From: Phycisphaera sp.
Lineage (GTDB): Bacteria > Planctomycetota > Phycisphaerae > Phycisphaerales > SM1A02
Assembly: GCA_016124975.1 (NCBI GenBank)
Contig: WGMP01000036.1
Span: forward strand, 24,067 to 88,066
DNA: 64,000 nucleotides
Direction of reading: 5' to 3'
The translations under genes and the position numbers were made by a program. The notes under the pieces were generated by a model. It worked only from the letters and a program-made list of their open reading frames with translations. It did not search any database and was not told where the DNA came from. Numbering within the stretch: position 1 is the first letter of the stretch; each line of letters starts with the position of its first letter. Below, piece by piece: positions 17,517 to 25,603 of this stretch.

Positions 17517-18434
17517 TTACGAAAGCTGGCGCAGCGTGAGACCGTGCTGACCGAGCCGCTCGCGGATCTCGTGCAGGCTCGTCGCGCCGAAGTTCTTCAC
17601 GCCCATGAGCTCGGCCTCGGTGCGCGAGGCGAGCTCGCCGATCGTGTTGATGTTGAGCAGCTGCAGCGCCTTGCGGGCGCGCACCGAGAGATCGAGCGAC
17701 GAGATCGGCTTGTTGAGGACCGCCTCGGGCACGATCGCCTTGAGCTCCTCAAGGATGTCCTTGCGGATGCCGCCTCGGTTGCCCGTCTCGAGGCCCTGGC
17801 CGAGCCGCAGGCCCTTCTGCGAGAGCATGGCCTTGATCTCGACGAGCGACTGCTCGCCGAAGTTCTTGTAGCTGAGAAGCTCGGCCTCGGTGATCTTGAG
17901 GAGATCGCCGAGCGTGCGGATCTGCATCTTCTTGAGGCAGTTGCGCGCGCGCACGGAGAGCTCGAAGTCGGTGACGGGCGTGTCGAGGATGACATTCGGG
18001 CCGCCGAGGACATTGGCCTCGGTCTCGACCTGCATGTCCTTGCTCGCCTGCACATCCTTCAGGAAGAGACGCGCGCGAGCATGGTTCGGATCGGTCTCGA
18101 CGACCTGGAGGAGCAGACGCTCCGCGCGGCCGAGCTCGTTGCGGTCCTCGAGGATGACGGCGAGGTTGACAAGCGCGTTGAGATGCGGCTTGCGGCAGCT
18201 CGTGATCTCGGTGTAGAGCGCCACGGCCTCGTTCTCCTCGCCGAGGAGATCGAGCGTGTATGCGAGCCGGAAGGTGATCTCGGCGTCGTCGGACATCTCT
18301 CGCGCCGCGCGGAGCTCGCGCACCGCGCCCTGGCGATCGCCCGACTTCTCGAGCCGCGCCGCCTCCGTGAGATGACGCTTGACCTGCTCAGGGTTCGCCG
18401 CCTTGCCGCCAATCACCGTGTCGAGTCCGCTCAT
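17517..18434 (-). CDS. TPR protein with two RNA polymerase alpha C-terminal-like domains
   Basis: 305 residues. Residues 15-130 form TPR-like helical repeats (DRQGAVRELRAAREMSDDA, AVALYTEITSC, GRAERLLLQVVETDPNHARA). Residues about 150-212 and 240-304 are two copies of the alpha-CTD helix-hairpin-helix fold; each contains ELSVRARNCLKKM or DLSVRARKALQLL, and then KNFGEQSLVEIK or KNFGATSLHEIR. No alpha N-terminal (assembly) domain is present, so it is not a core subunit. Such proteins are annotated in planctomycetes as alpha-CTD-containing. They could bind UP-element DNA or activators and recruit protein partners through TPRs. Confidence 0.88.
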   Translation of the reverse strand: MSGLDTVIGGKAANPEQVKRHLTEAARLEKSGDRQGAVRELRAAREMSDDAEITFRLAYTLDLLGEENEAVALYTEITSCRKPHLNALVNLAVILEDRNELGRAERLLLQVVETDPNHARARLFLKDVQASKDMQVETEANVLGGPNVILDTPVTDFELSVRARNCLKKMQIRTLGDLLKITEAELLSYKNFGEQSLVEIKAMLSQKGLRLGQGLETGNRGGIRKDILEELKAIVPEAVLNKPISSLDLSVRARKALQLLNINTIGELASRTEAELMGVKNFGATSLHEIRERLGQHGLTLRQLS

Positions 18435-18582
18435 CGTCGTGTGTCTTTCCGGGAGTACCCTGTCGCGTGCGTCCGCAGAGACCGTTCTGCGCGACGCCGA
18501 AGGGGTGCGAGTGTAGCCGCTTCGCGCGGACTTTCGCGCGGGGCGCCTCCGCGAGCGGCCTATAACCCCCGAGGGCTCACCC

Positions 18583-19332
18583 ATGACGACAGACCCCTTC
18601 CGACAGATCTTCTGGCAGACCTGGCGCGACCTCGTGTTCGTGCACTGGGAGGTCGACGCCGCCGCGATCGACGCGCTGCTGCCGCGCGAGCTCGAGCCCG
18701 ACCTCTTCGGCGGAAGGGCGTTCATCGCGCTCGTCCCCTTTCGCATGACGGGGATCCGCGCGGTGTGGCTTCCCCCGATTCCAGGCACGGACCGCACGCT
18801 CGAAACGAATGTGCGCACCTATGTCAGGCGGCGCGGCGCGGGCGCCGAGGCGATCCCCGCCGTATGGTTCTTCAGCCTCGAGGCGGAGTCGACGCTCGCG
18901 GTGAAGGTCGCGCGGTCGATGTACGGGCTCCCCTACTTCAAGGCTTCGATGCGCTATGCGCGCGAGCTGCGGTGCGAAGGTGTGGAGAGCGCTCGCGCGG
19001 AGAGCACGCGGCTCTGGCCTGAACCGGCTCCCGCGAGATCGCTCGTCGAGGCGGACTTCGACCATGCGGCGCCGTTCGCAGAGGCCGCGGCAGGCACGCT
19101 CGAGCACTTCCTCGTCGAACGCTACGCGCTCTACGCACGGCACCGCGGGCGGCTCACGCACGCGGTCGTCCGCCACAGCCCCTACCGCATCCGCGCGGGC
19201 GTGCTGCGCGCGGTCGACGCGGGGCTGGTCGAGGCCGCCGGCGTGCCGAGGCCGCGCGCGGACCTCGCAGCGCTCGTCCATCAGGCGCAGGATGTCACCG
19301 TGCGCATCGGCGCCCCGCGCGTGGTCGAGTGA
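18583..19332 (+). CDS. DUF2071 (YqjF-like) family protein
   Basis: 249 residues, cytoplasmic. Diagnostic features of DUF2071 are LVFVHWEVDAAAIDALLPRELEPDLFGG (split here), ALVPFRMTGIR, TNVRTYVRR, VWFFSLEAESTLAVKVAR and YGLPYF. The function of the family is unknown; its fold is related to acetoacetate decarboxylase-like proteins. It is divergent from the alpha-CTD gene with 148 bp between starts and convergent with the MATE gene. Confidence 0.82.
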   Translation: MTTDPFRQIFWQTWRDLVFVHWEVDAAAIDALLPRELEPDLFGGRAFIALVPFRMTGIRAVWLPPIPGTDRTLETNVRTYVRRRGAGAEAIPAVWFFSLEAESTLAVKVARSMYGLPYFKASMRYARELRCEGVESARAESTRLWPEPAPARSLVEADFDHAAPFAEAAAGTLEHFLVERYALYARHRGRLTHAVVRHSPYRIRAGVLRAVDAGLVEAAGVPRPRADLAALVHQAQDVTVRIGAPRVVE

Positions 19333-19343
19333 CGCCCCGCGCT

Positions 19344-20750
19344 TCAACGATCGAGGAGATGCAGGCGCTTCCATCCGCCGCGCTCGAAGCGAATCGCAAG
19401 CACGATGCCGAGGATCGCGATGTAGGCGGTGGCCGCGATCCACGGCCCCGTCGACTCGAGCTGCGGCGCGAGGCGCGTCATCGCATAGCCGCCTCCCACG
19501 ATCACGCCCCAGGAGAGGACGACGGTCAGGACACCTGGGAACACCGTGTCGCCCGCGCCGCGCAGCGCACCCGTGTAGACGATGCCGATCGCGTCGAGGG
19601 TCTGGAAGACCGCTGCGCAGATGAAGATCGTGGCGCCGATCGCGCGGATCTCGGCCGCGAGGTCGGGCGGCGTCGCGTCGTCGATGAAGACACCCGTGAG
19701 CTCGTGTCGGAAGAGGACGAACGCAATGGCGCAGAGGGTCATCCACGCCACGCCGATCGCGACGGCCGCGTGCGCCGAGCGCGCGGCGCGCGCGTGGTCG
19801 CCCTCGCCGATGTGTTTGCCGACGAGGCTCGTCGCTGCGGTCGAGAGGCCGACCGCTGGCATGAAGGACATGTGGACGAAGCGCATCGCGGCCCAGCCGG
19901 CCGTCATGTGCGCGCTGCCGAAACTGCCCGCGAGCACGGTCATGAAGATGGCCCAGCAGACCATCTCGTTTCCGAACTGGAGCCCTGCGGGCCAGCCGAG
20001 GCGGAGGATGTCACGCATCGCGGCGAAGTCGGGCCGCCACGCGCGGCGGATGGCGAGGGTGTCGTTCAGCCTTCGCGAGAGGAACACGACGAGCGGCACG
20101 AGCGCCTCGACGGTCGAGCCGATCGCCGTGCCGATCGCGGCGCCGATGAGCCCGAGCTCGGGTGCGCCCGGAACACCGGGCAGGCCGAGCTCGGGCAGCC
20201 CGCGCTCCCCGTAGATGAGCGCGTAGTTTCCGAGGATGTTCGCGATGTTGCCCGCGATCGCCGCCACCGTCACGACCTTCGGGCGCTGGAGCCCGAAGAA
20301 GAAGTTGGCGAGCGCCTTCGCGCCGACCGTGACGATTCCAGCGCCAAGGAGGATCTGCGCATAGGCGGTCTCCATCTCGACGAGGCGCGGCTCGTGGCCC
20401 ATCGCCTCGAAGGCGTGGCCGATGGCGAATGCATAGGGGACAAGCACCACGAGCCAGAACCCGAGCGCAAGCCAGAGGCCCGCCCACCCGTAGCGCGCGA
20501 TCTCGTCGGTTCGGCCTGCACCGACCCGCTGCGAGACGAGCGTGTTCACAAGCGTCAGGACGCCGAAGCCAAAGGAGATGGCGACCCAGCTCCATGCGCC
20601 GCCGTTTCCCTGCGCCGCGACCTCAAGCGGGCCGATCACCGACACCATGAGGCTGTCGACGAACTGCATCAGCGTGTAGCTGAGCATCGTGACGACGGTG
20701 GGCCACGCCTGGCCCCAGACCTCACGGATGTCGGTGCGCGTGGCGAGCAT
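19344..20750 (-). CDS. MATE-family multidrug/toxin efflux transporter
   Basis: 468 residues with about 12 hydrophobic segments, the length expected for MATE cation antiporters. It begins EVWGQAWPTVVTMLSYTLMQFVDSLMVSVIG, matching the first helix of the DinF/NorM group. The duplicated half starts near DILRLGWPAGLQFGNEMVCW. VNTLVSQRVGAGR corresponds to the conserved loop after helix 2. It probably exports cationic drugs or metabolites using an ion gradient. No regulator is adjacent; the gene stands alone between convergent and same-strand neighbours. Confidence 0.9.
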   Translation of the reverse strand: MLATRTDIREVWGQAWPTVVTMLSYTLMQFVDSLMVSVIGPLEVAAQGNGGAWSWVAISFGFGVLTLVNTLVSQRVGAGRTDEIARYGWAGLWLALGFWLVVLVPYAFAIGHAFEAMGHEPRLVEMETAYAQILLGAGIVTVGAKALANFFFGLQRPKVVTVAAIAGNIANILGNYALIYGERGLPELGLPGVPGAPELGLIGAAIGTAIGSTVEALVPLVVFLSRRLNDTLAIRRAWRPDFAAMRDILRLGWPAGLQFGNEMVCWAIFMTVLAGSFGSAHMTAGWAAMRFVHMSFMPAVGLSTAATSLVGKHIGEGDHARAARSAHAAVAIGVAWMTLCAIAFVLFRHELTGVFIDDATPPDLAAEIRAIGATIFICAAVFQTLDAIGIVYTGALRGAGDTVFPGVLTVVLSWGVIVGGGYAMTRLAPQLESTGPWIAATAYIAILGIVLAIRFERGGWKRLHLLDR

Positions 20751-20828
20751 GGGCGCGCAGGGTAGGCGGAGCGGCTTGAACGCGTGCGCGACGGGGAAGG
20801 CGCGCGTGCGCGCGCGGCGAGGATGCGC

Positions 20829-20866
20829 AGCACCAAAGGGAGCCGCCGCAGCGGCGACCGCTCAAG
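20829..20866 (-). repeat. Family B intergenic hairpin repeat behind the nuoG-like gene
   Basis: It reads in the sense of the nuoG-like gene, starting about 13 bp after its stop codon. The core GTCGCCGCTGCGGCGGC can form a hairpin. It is near-identical to the copies at 7950 and 32347. Confidence 0.75.
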
Positions 20867-20878
20867 ACCGCCCGCCGC

Positions 20879-22540
20879 TCAGATCTCGACGAGGACCATG
20901 TCGCTCTCGACCGACGCCGACGACTCGGGCGCGTGGTGCGCGCTCGTCATCGACTCGAGACCCGCGACCTTCGCCATCTCTGCGCGCGTCGTCGCGGCGT
21001 CGTAGCGCGCGGCAGGCTTGCCCGCGCGCGCCGCGACGAGGTCAAGCGCGATCTGCGCCTCGCTCTTCGCGAACTCGACGGGCTCGATCGCCTGCTCGAA
21101 GCCCTGCAGTCGATTCGTGGCGTTCTCGAACGAGCCCGCCTTCTCGACCCAGGTGGCGCCGGGAAGCACGACCGTCGCCATCTCGGTGACGGCGTTCGGC
21201 AGCGTGTCGATCGCGACGACCGTGGCGACCTGCTTGAGCGCGGACGCCATCGACGGCGTCACCCAGTTGCTCGGATAGTTGCCCGTCACGAGCGCGGCGC
21301 CGTACTGGCCGCTCGCGAGCGCCTGCTCGAAGCCCTGGGCGTTCGCGACGGGCCTTCCGCCCGCGAGCGCCTCGAGCACGCGGCGCACGCCGCGCGCGTT
21401 CGGCGCCTTCTCGGCGCGAATCGTGAAGCCACCCGGGAAGGTCTTGTCCTGGCCCTGCACGGGCACGGGGCCGAGCGCGAGCAGCGCGTCTGGGTCGACC
21501 GAGAGCGCATAGCGCGCGAGGTGGTATGCGTCTTCGCACGAGAGCATCGGGCTCACGAGGAGCGCAAGATGCTTCTTCGCGACCGTGCGCAGCGCCGTCA
21601 TGGCGCTGTCGACGGCGGCCACCGCCGTCTGCCACGCCTCGACCGGCTTCAGCGGGTCGAAGGCGTCGCGGCCCTTCACGGACGGCAGCGTGAGGCGCGC
21701 GTCCGAGTGCACGAACTTCCAGCCGTAGCGCACTTCGTCGGTGATCCACCACTTGTTGACGGCGTCGTTGGCGCGCGGCTTCACGCGGTAGACCTGGCCG
21801 TCGTTGTGCTCGACCGAGATGTTGTCGCCCGACGCGGTGAGCCCGTCGATCGACGGGGTCTTCTTGAGGAACCACACGCGCTGCTGGAAGAGGAAGTCCT
21901 TGTCGAGGAGGGCGCCGACGGGGCAGAGGTCGACCACATTGCCCGAAAGCTCGTTGTCGAGCGCCATGCCCGGGAAGACATCGATCTGCTCGGTCGAGCC
22001 GCGGCCGTCGACCATCAGCTCGTTCGTGCCCGTCACCTCGCGGGTGAAGCGCACGCAGCGGGTGCACATGATGCAGCGGTCGCTGTAGAGGAGGACATGC
22101 GGGCCGACATCCTTCTTCGGCTGCTTGTTCTTCGCCTCGGTGAAGCGGCTCTGGCCGCGGCCGTACTGGTAGGAGTAGTCCTGCAGGTGGCACTCGCCCG
22201 CCTGGTCGCACACCGGGCAGTCGACCGGGTGGTTGATGAGCAGGAACTCCATGACCGCCTTCTGGTTGGCGACGGCCTTGGGGCTGTCGGTGTAGACGAC
22301 CATGCCGTCGGCGGCCGCCTGCTGGCAGGTCGGCACGAGCTTCGGGAACGGCTCGAGCTTGCCCGAACGGGGGTTCGGCGCCCAGACCTCGCCGAGGCAG
22401 ATGCGGCAGTTCGCGACCACCGAGAGGCCCGGGTGGTAGCAGTAGTGCGGGATCTCGACCTCATGGTCGAGGGCCGCCTGGATGATGGTCTGGCCGGGCT
22501 TGAAGGAGTACTTCTTGCCGTTGATCGTGAGCTCTGGCAT
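20879..22540 (-). CDS. nuoG: NADH-quinone oxidoreductase subunit G-like iron-sulfur protein
   Basis: 553 residues. The [2Fe-2S] ferredoxin domain has CYHPGLSVVANCRIC plus the later LVPTCQQ Cys. The His-Cys3 motif is HPVDCPVCDQAGECHLQDYS. A 4Fe-4S module reads CIMCTRCVRF with DLCPVGAL. The C-terminal molybdopterin-like domain is short and degenerate, so the protein is smaller than E. coli NuoG (about 900 residues). It would carry electrons from NADH towards quinone in complex I. The other nuo genes are not next to it in this window: upstream is a small membrane protein and downstream a MATE gene. An NADH-dependent hydrogenase or formate dehydrogenase subunit is an alternative. Confidence 0.87.
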   Translation of the reverse strand: MPELTINGKKYSFKPGQTIIQAALDHEVEIPHYCYHPGLSVVANCRICLGEVWAPNPRSGKLEPFPKLVPTCQQAAADGMVVYTDSPKAVANQKAVMEFLLINHPVDCPVCDQAGECHLQDYSYQYGRGQSRFTEAKNKQPKKDVGPHVLLYSDRCIMCTRCVRFTREVTGTNELMVDGRGSTEQIDVFPGMALDNELSGNVVDLCPVGALLDKDFLFQQRVWFLKKTPSIDGLTASGDNISVEHNDGQVYRVKPRANDAVNKWWITDEVRYGWKFVHSDARLTLPSVKGRDAFDPLKPVEAWQTAVAAVDSAMTALRTVAKKHLALLVSPMLSCEDAYHLARYALSVDPDALLALGPVPVQGQDKTFPGGFTIRAEKAPNARGVRRVLEALAGGRPVANAQGFEQALASGQYGAALVTGNYPSNWVTPSMASALKQVATVVAIDTLPNAVTEMATVVLPGATWVEKAGSFENATNRLQGFEQAIEPVEFAKSEAQIALDLVAARAGKPAARYDAATTRAEMAKVAGLESMTSAHHAPESSASVESDMVLVEI

Positions 22541-22609
22541 GGAAGGGGCAATGTAGCCGAAGCCCCCCGTGGTGGTGGCGGCGCGGTGGCGCGTGGCTGG
22601 GCCGACCGT

Positions 22610-23290
22610 TCAGCGGTCCGACGCACCCGCGGGAAGGGTCGCGAAGAGGATCTTGATCCGCCCCGCTTCGCACTCGATCGCGCGGACCTCGACGAAGCGC
22701 CCGTCGGAGAGCCTGAAGCGGCGGTCGGGGTGGCGCGCCTCGAGGCGGCCGAGTTCCTCGCGGAACGCTCCCGCCGAATCGAAGGCGGCGAGGGAGAGCG
22801 GCACAGGAAGCCGACCGATCCGCGCGTGGTCGACGGTCGCTTCAAGTCGCTCGCCCGCTTCGGTCAGTTCGAGCGGCACGCGCACGGTGCCGACGAGGCC
22901 GAGGACGCGTGGCCCGATGGGCGACTCGACGACGATCGCGCCCGCTTCCGAACCGACGCGCACCTCGGCCGCGCGCGCGAACGGCGCGAACTCTGGGTCG
23001 TGCGCCGCCCATTTCGGAAGCCGCGTCGCGAGCCATGCGTTGATGTCGGCAGGGTCGATGGCGATGGCCCACGACTCCCCTGCCGGGTCGCGCACCTTGG
23101 TGACCGCCGCAACCAGCGCCTGCTCGAGCGCCTCGCCGCGCGTCACGGCATCCTCGGGCAGCGTCGGGCGCCCCGCGGGCGGCACGAACGCGAGCACGAT
23201 GGCCGCGAGAAGCCCCCCCGCCGCGACCGCGCGCACGACGCGGCCGAGCCGCGGCTTGCAGGGCGGGCATGGTTGCGGCTCGGCGCTCAC
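22610..23290 (-). CDS. Hypothetical single-pass membrane protein
   Basis: 226 residues from GTG 23290. A short Cys-containing N-terminus (CPPCKPR) precedes a transmembrane helix, VVRAVAAGGLLAAIVLAFV (about 18-36). The remainder is probably extracytoplasmic: DPADINAWLATRLPKW, then VGSEAGAIVVESPIGPRVLGL, then VPLSLAAFDSAGAFREELGRLE. I do not recognise the family with certainty. The upstream ATG at 23380 would add residues encoded by the duplicated palindromic DNA and is less likely. It may be co-transcribed with the nuoG-like gene 70 bp downstream. Confidence 0.6.
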   Translation of the reverse strand: MSAEPQPCPPCKPRLGRVVRAVAAGGLLAAIVLAFVPPAGRPTLPEDAVTRGEALEQALVAAVTKVRDPAGESWAIAIDPADINAWLATRLPKWAAHDPEFAPFARAAEVRVGSEAGAIVVESPIGPRVLGLVGTVRVPLELTEAGERLEATVDHARIGRLPVPLSLAAFDSAGAFREELGRLEARHPDRRFRLSDGRFVEVRAIECEAGRIKILFATLPAGASDR

Positions 23291-23520
23291 GCGGCGAAAG
23301 GTACGCGGAAACGGTGCCTGGCACGTGCCAGGAGGTGCCTGGCACCAGACGGCACGTGCCGGGCACTGGCCGAGCGGCACTGGGCGGGCATGGTTGCGTC
23401 TCAGCGCTCACGCCACGAAACTTCAGCGGAGACGGCGCCTCGGAAACGGCGGAAACGGTGCCTGGCACGTGCCGCGAGGTGCCGGGCACCAGACGGCACG
23501 TGCTTGGCACTGGACCGTCC
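23261..23520. repeat. Imperfect tandem duplication of a gene 5' end with GTGCCTGGCAC-type palindromes
   Basis: GGGCGGGCATGGTTGCG followed by the GTG start context (CGGCGCTCAC) occurs at 23261, and again at 23382 as a diverged copy (CAGCGCTCAC). Each copy is followed by GGAAACGGTGCCTGGCACG, then GAGGTGCC(T/G)GGCACCAGACGGCACGTGC. The region is rich in GGTGCCTGGCAC/GGCACGTGCC palindromes. The second copy has no ORF behind it, so it looks like a decayed duplicate of the start region of the adjacent gene. Confidence 0.8.
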
Positions 23521-23535
23521 CGGACCGTTGAAGCA

Positions 23536-23567
23536 CGACGGGCCCCGCGCACGCGCGGGGCCCGTCG
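23536..23567 (-). terminator. 15-bp GC hairpin behind an exported paralogue
   Basis: The arms CGACGGGCCCCGCGC and GCGCGGGGCCCGTCG pair perfectly around a two-base loop, 28 bp after the stop codon of the 23596 gene. No T-run follows, so it could stop transcription or just protect the mRNA end. Similar hairpins follow two other paralogues. Confidence 0.55.
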
Positions 23568-23595
23568 GTTGGATCGAGAGGTGGAACGCTCGGCC

Positions 23596-24396
23596 TCAGC
23601 GACGGCGACGCGCGCCGACAAGACCAGCCGCGCCGAGAAGCGCGAGCGCGCCCGGCGCGGGGACGGTGACCACGACATCGGTGTTGCCCGCGCCGCGGAT
23701 CGACATCGTGAAGGTGTCGCCGAGCGTGCCGACCGCGTTGCCGCCCACATTCGAGTAGAGGATCGGCATCGCGGTCAGGTCGAAGAGCAGCTGGTACGAC
23801 TCGTTCGCGGCCTGATAGAAGCCGCGGAAGGCGTAGTCGCCGCCCACGGGCCCGCTCGGGAGGCTCGTGAAGACCCCGGGCCCCGAGAAGACGATCAGCG
23901 TCGACGGCGTGAAGTTCGTGACGTAGAACTGGGTGTTGAAGTCGCCCGCGGACGCGAAGGCGGTCGAGCTCACCTTGCCGTCGGTCCCGCCGACGGACGA
24001 GGCCGCGGCGTAGCTGTCGTTGCCGACATCGAAGCGGACGATGCCTGCCCCGCCTCCCACGACTCCAGCGCCGCTGATGCGGCGGATGCCGACGCCGAGG
24101 ATGCGGTTCCCGTTGGCGAACGCGCCCGTCGAGTAGGTGCCCGCCGCGAGGTTCGCGCTGCCCGCGGGGCTCCCCGTCACGGTGTTCCCGTCGAACGAGA
24201 ACAGGGTGGTGTAGACCTCGTAGACATTGTCCGTGCTGCCGCCGCCGTAGAGCCCGAGCGTGGTCGAGGTGCCGTTCAGCTGCCAGCCGTTCCAGGAGAG
24301 GCCGCCGTTGATGTCGACGGTGCTGGCCGATGCCGCGGCTGCGAGCGCAAGCGCCGCGGCGAGCGAGAGGGTTCCGATGGTGTTCGTGGTCTTCAT
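23596..24396 (-). CDS. Exported protein with PEP-CTERM-like sorting tail (paralogue 1 of 4)
   Basis: 266 residues. Signal peptide MKTTNTIGTLSLAAALALAA with cleavage near ASA-STV. The mature protein begins STVDINGGLSWNGWQ, which all four paralogues share, followed by a beta-rich body. The C-terminus VPAPGALALLGAAGLVGARRRR is a PEP-CTERM-like tail: a Pro motif, a short hydrophobic helix and a basic end. It predicts processing and anchoring at the envelope by an exosortase-like system, which is not seen in this window. It is the most diverged of the four in the middle region (it lacks the GSTRG and GDTSSY motifs). Function unknown; secreted matrix or surface protein is an inference. Confidence 0.75.
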   Translation of the reverse strand: MKTTNTIGTLSLAAALALAAAASASTVDINGGLSWNGWQLNGTSTTLGLYGGGSTDNVYEVYTTLFSFDGNTVTGSPAGSANLAAGTYSTGAFANGNRILGVGIRRISGAGVVGGGAGIVRFDVGNDSYAAASSVGGTDGKVSSTAFASAGDFNTQFYVTNFTPSTLIVFSGPGVFTSLPSGPVGGDYAFRGFYQAANESYQLLFDLTAMPILYSNVGGNAVGTLGDTFTMSIRGAGNTDVVVTVPAPGALALLGAAGLVGARRRR

Positions 24397-24707
24397 GTGT
24401 TCATCCAACCTTCGTGATGGCGGCGCGGGCGCGGCCAGATGCTTGCCGTTCCCAGAGATGCCGCTGTCCCGCTCTCGGCGCACTTGGGCCTCGCGCCATG
24501 TCAGCATTCCGAACAACTCGATGAATTCGATCGAAAAGAAGACACGATCGGGTGTAGGTCTCGCCATGCCGCAGCGGACGAAACCATGCAGCTCCCGCAC
24601 ACGCGTTTCAAGCGGGGTTCGCGCCATATGCCCGCGCACATGCGACAGACCCCGCGCATGCGCGGGGCCCGTCGATTGGATCGAGTGGTAGAAGGACCGC
24701 TCCGCGT
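24397..24707. other. Intergenic spacer between exported paralogues 1 and 2
   Basis: It holds the GC hairpin at 24650-24667 and, next to the downstream gene, its presumed promoter. Several short ORFs cross it, but none has convincing coding character. The sequence after the hairpin (GTCGATTGGATCGAGTGGTAG) resembles that behind paralogue 1 (GTCGGTTGGATCGAGAGGTGG), so the 3' flanks were duplicated with the genes. Confidence 0.5.
24650..24667 (-). terminator. GC hairpin behind exported paralogue 2
   Basis: CCCCGCGC-AT-GCGCGGGG, 41 bp after the stop of the 24708 gene, followed by a flank homologous to that behind paralogue 1. There is no T-run. Confidence 0.5.
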
Positions 24708-25532
24708 TCAGCGGCGGCGACGCGCGCCCGCGAGACCCGCGAGGCCGAGGAGCGCGAACGCGCCCGGGGCGGGGACAGGAACCGAGAAGACCTGCTGCGA
24801 GAACCCCGCGGAGATGTCCTGCTCCCAGAAGCCGACGCGCAGGGTGGAGCCGAAGCTGCCTTCGCCGAAGGTCAGTCCGCCGTTCGAACGGAGGATCGCG
24901 TCGATGTTCATCAGGAACTGGACGCGGGTGGAGTAGAAGCCCGCTCCTCCATCCGCGACCGTGAACGAGCGCACCGGCGTCGGGGCCCAGCCGATCCCGT
25001 ACGGAATGTCGAAGTTGCTGCCACCGTTCGAGGTGAAGTCGGTGAAGACCGAGTACTGGCGCACGAGCCCCGCGCCCGCAGAGTTGTTGGTGAACATGTG
25101 CGACGACGTGTCGCCGTCATCGGCGGTGTAGACGCCGTCACCCGCGCCGAAGCTCGACGCGGCCTGGATGTTGACCTCGTCGGTATCGGTGTGGAAGAAG
25201 AACTGATTGCCGCGGGACGAGCCCGTGTACTGGATGCCCATGCCGATGATGCGGTCGCCAGCCTGCCACGAGCCGCTGAAGAGGCTCGCGGTGTCGTTAC
25301 CAGTGCCGCTCGCGGTCTGGGACGCATTCAGCACGAAAGAAGTGCTGTAGATGTCGTAGGTGCGATTGGTCGCACCCTTGACCCACAGGCCCGAGGTCTG
25401 CGAGTTGCCGACGGAGTTCCAGCCGTTCCACGACGAGCCGCCGTTGAGGTCGACGACCTGGGCGGAGGCGGTGCCAGCGAGGGCGAGGGCGGCGGTGAGC
25501 GAGAGCGATGCGATGGTGGTTGTGGTCTTCAT
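24708..25532 (-). CDS. Exported protein with PEP-CTERM-like sorting tail (paralogue 2 of 4)
   Basis: 274 residues. Signal peptide MKTTTTIASLSLTAALALAG ending ASA-QVV, then VDLNGGSSWNGWNSVGNSQT. The middle carries the family motifs QAGDRIIGMGIQYTGSSRG, FFHTDTDEVN and DDGDTSSH, then LMNIDAILRSNGGLTFGEG close to the end. The tail is VPAPGAFALLGLAGLAGARRRR. About 71 bp separate it from paralogue 3, without a hairpin between them, so the two may be co-transcribed. Confidence 0.77.
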   Translation of the reverse strand: MKTTTTIASLSLTAALALAGTASAQVVDLNGGSSWNGWNSVGNSQTSGLWVKGATNRTYDIYSTSFVLNASQTASGTGNDTASLFSGSWQAGDRIIGMGIQYTGSSRGNQFFFHTDTDEVNIQAASSFGAGDGVYTADDGDTSSHMFTNNSAGAGLVRQYSVFTDFTSNGGSNFDIPYGIGWAPTPVRSFTVADGGAGFYSTRVQFLMNIDAILRSNGGLTFGEGSFGSTLRVGFWEQDISAGFSQQVFSVPVPAPGAFALLGLAGLAGARRRR

Positions 25533-25603
25533 GACTGTTGCTCCCGAAAGAGGGCCTCAGACGAGTGTGAGTTGCCGTGATGGATGTTCGTTGCGTGGAG
25601 CGT

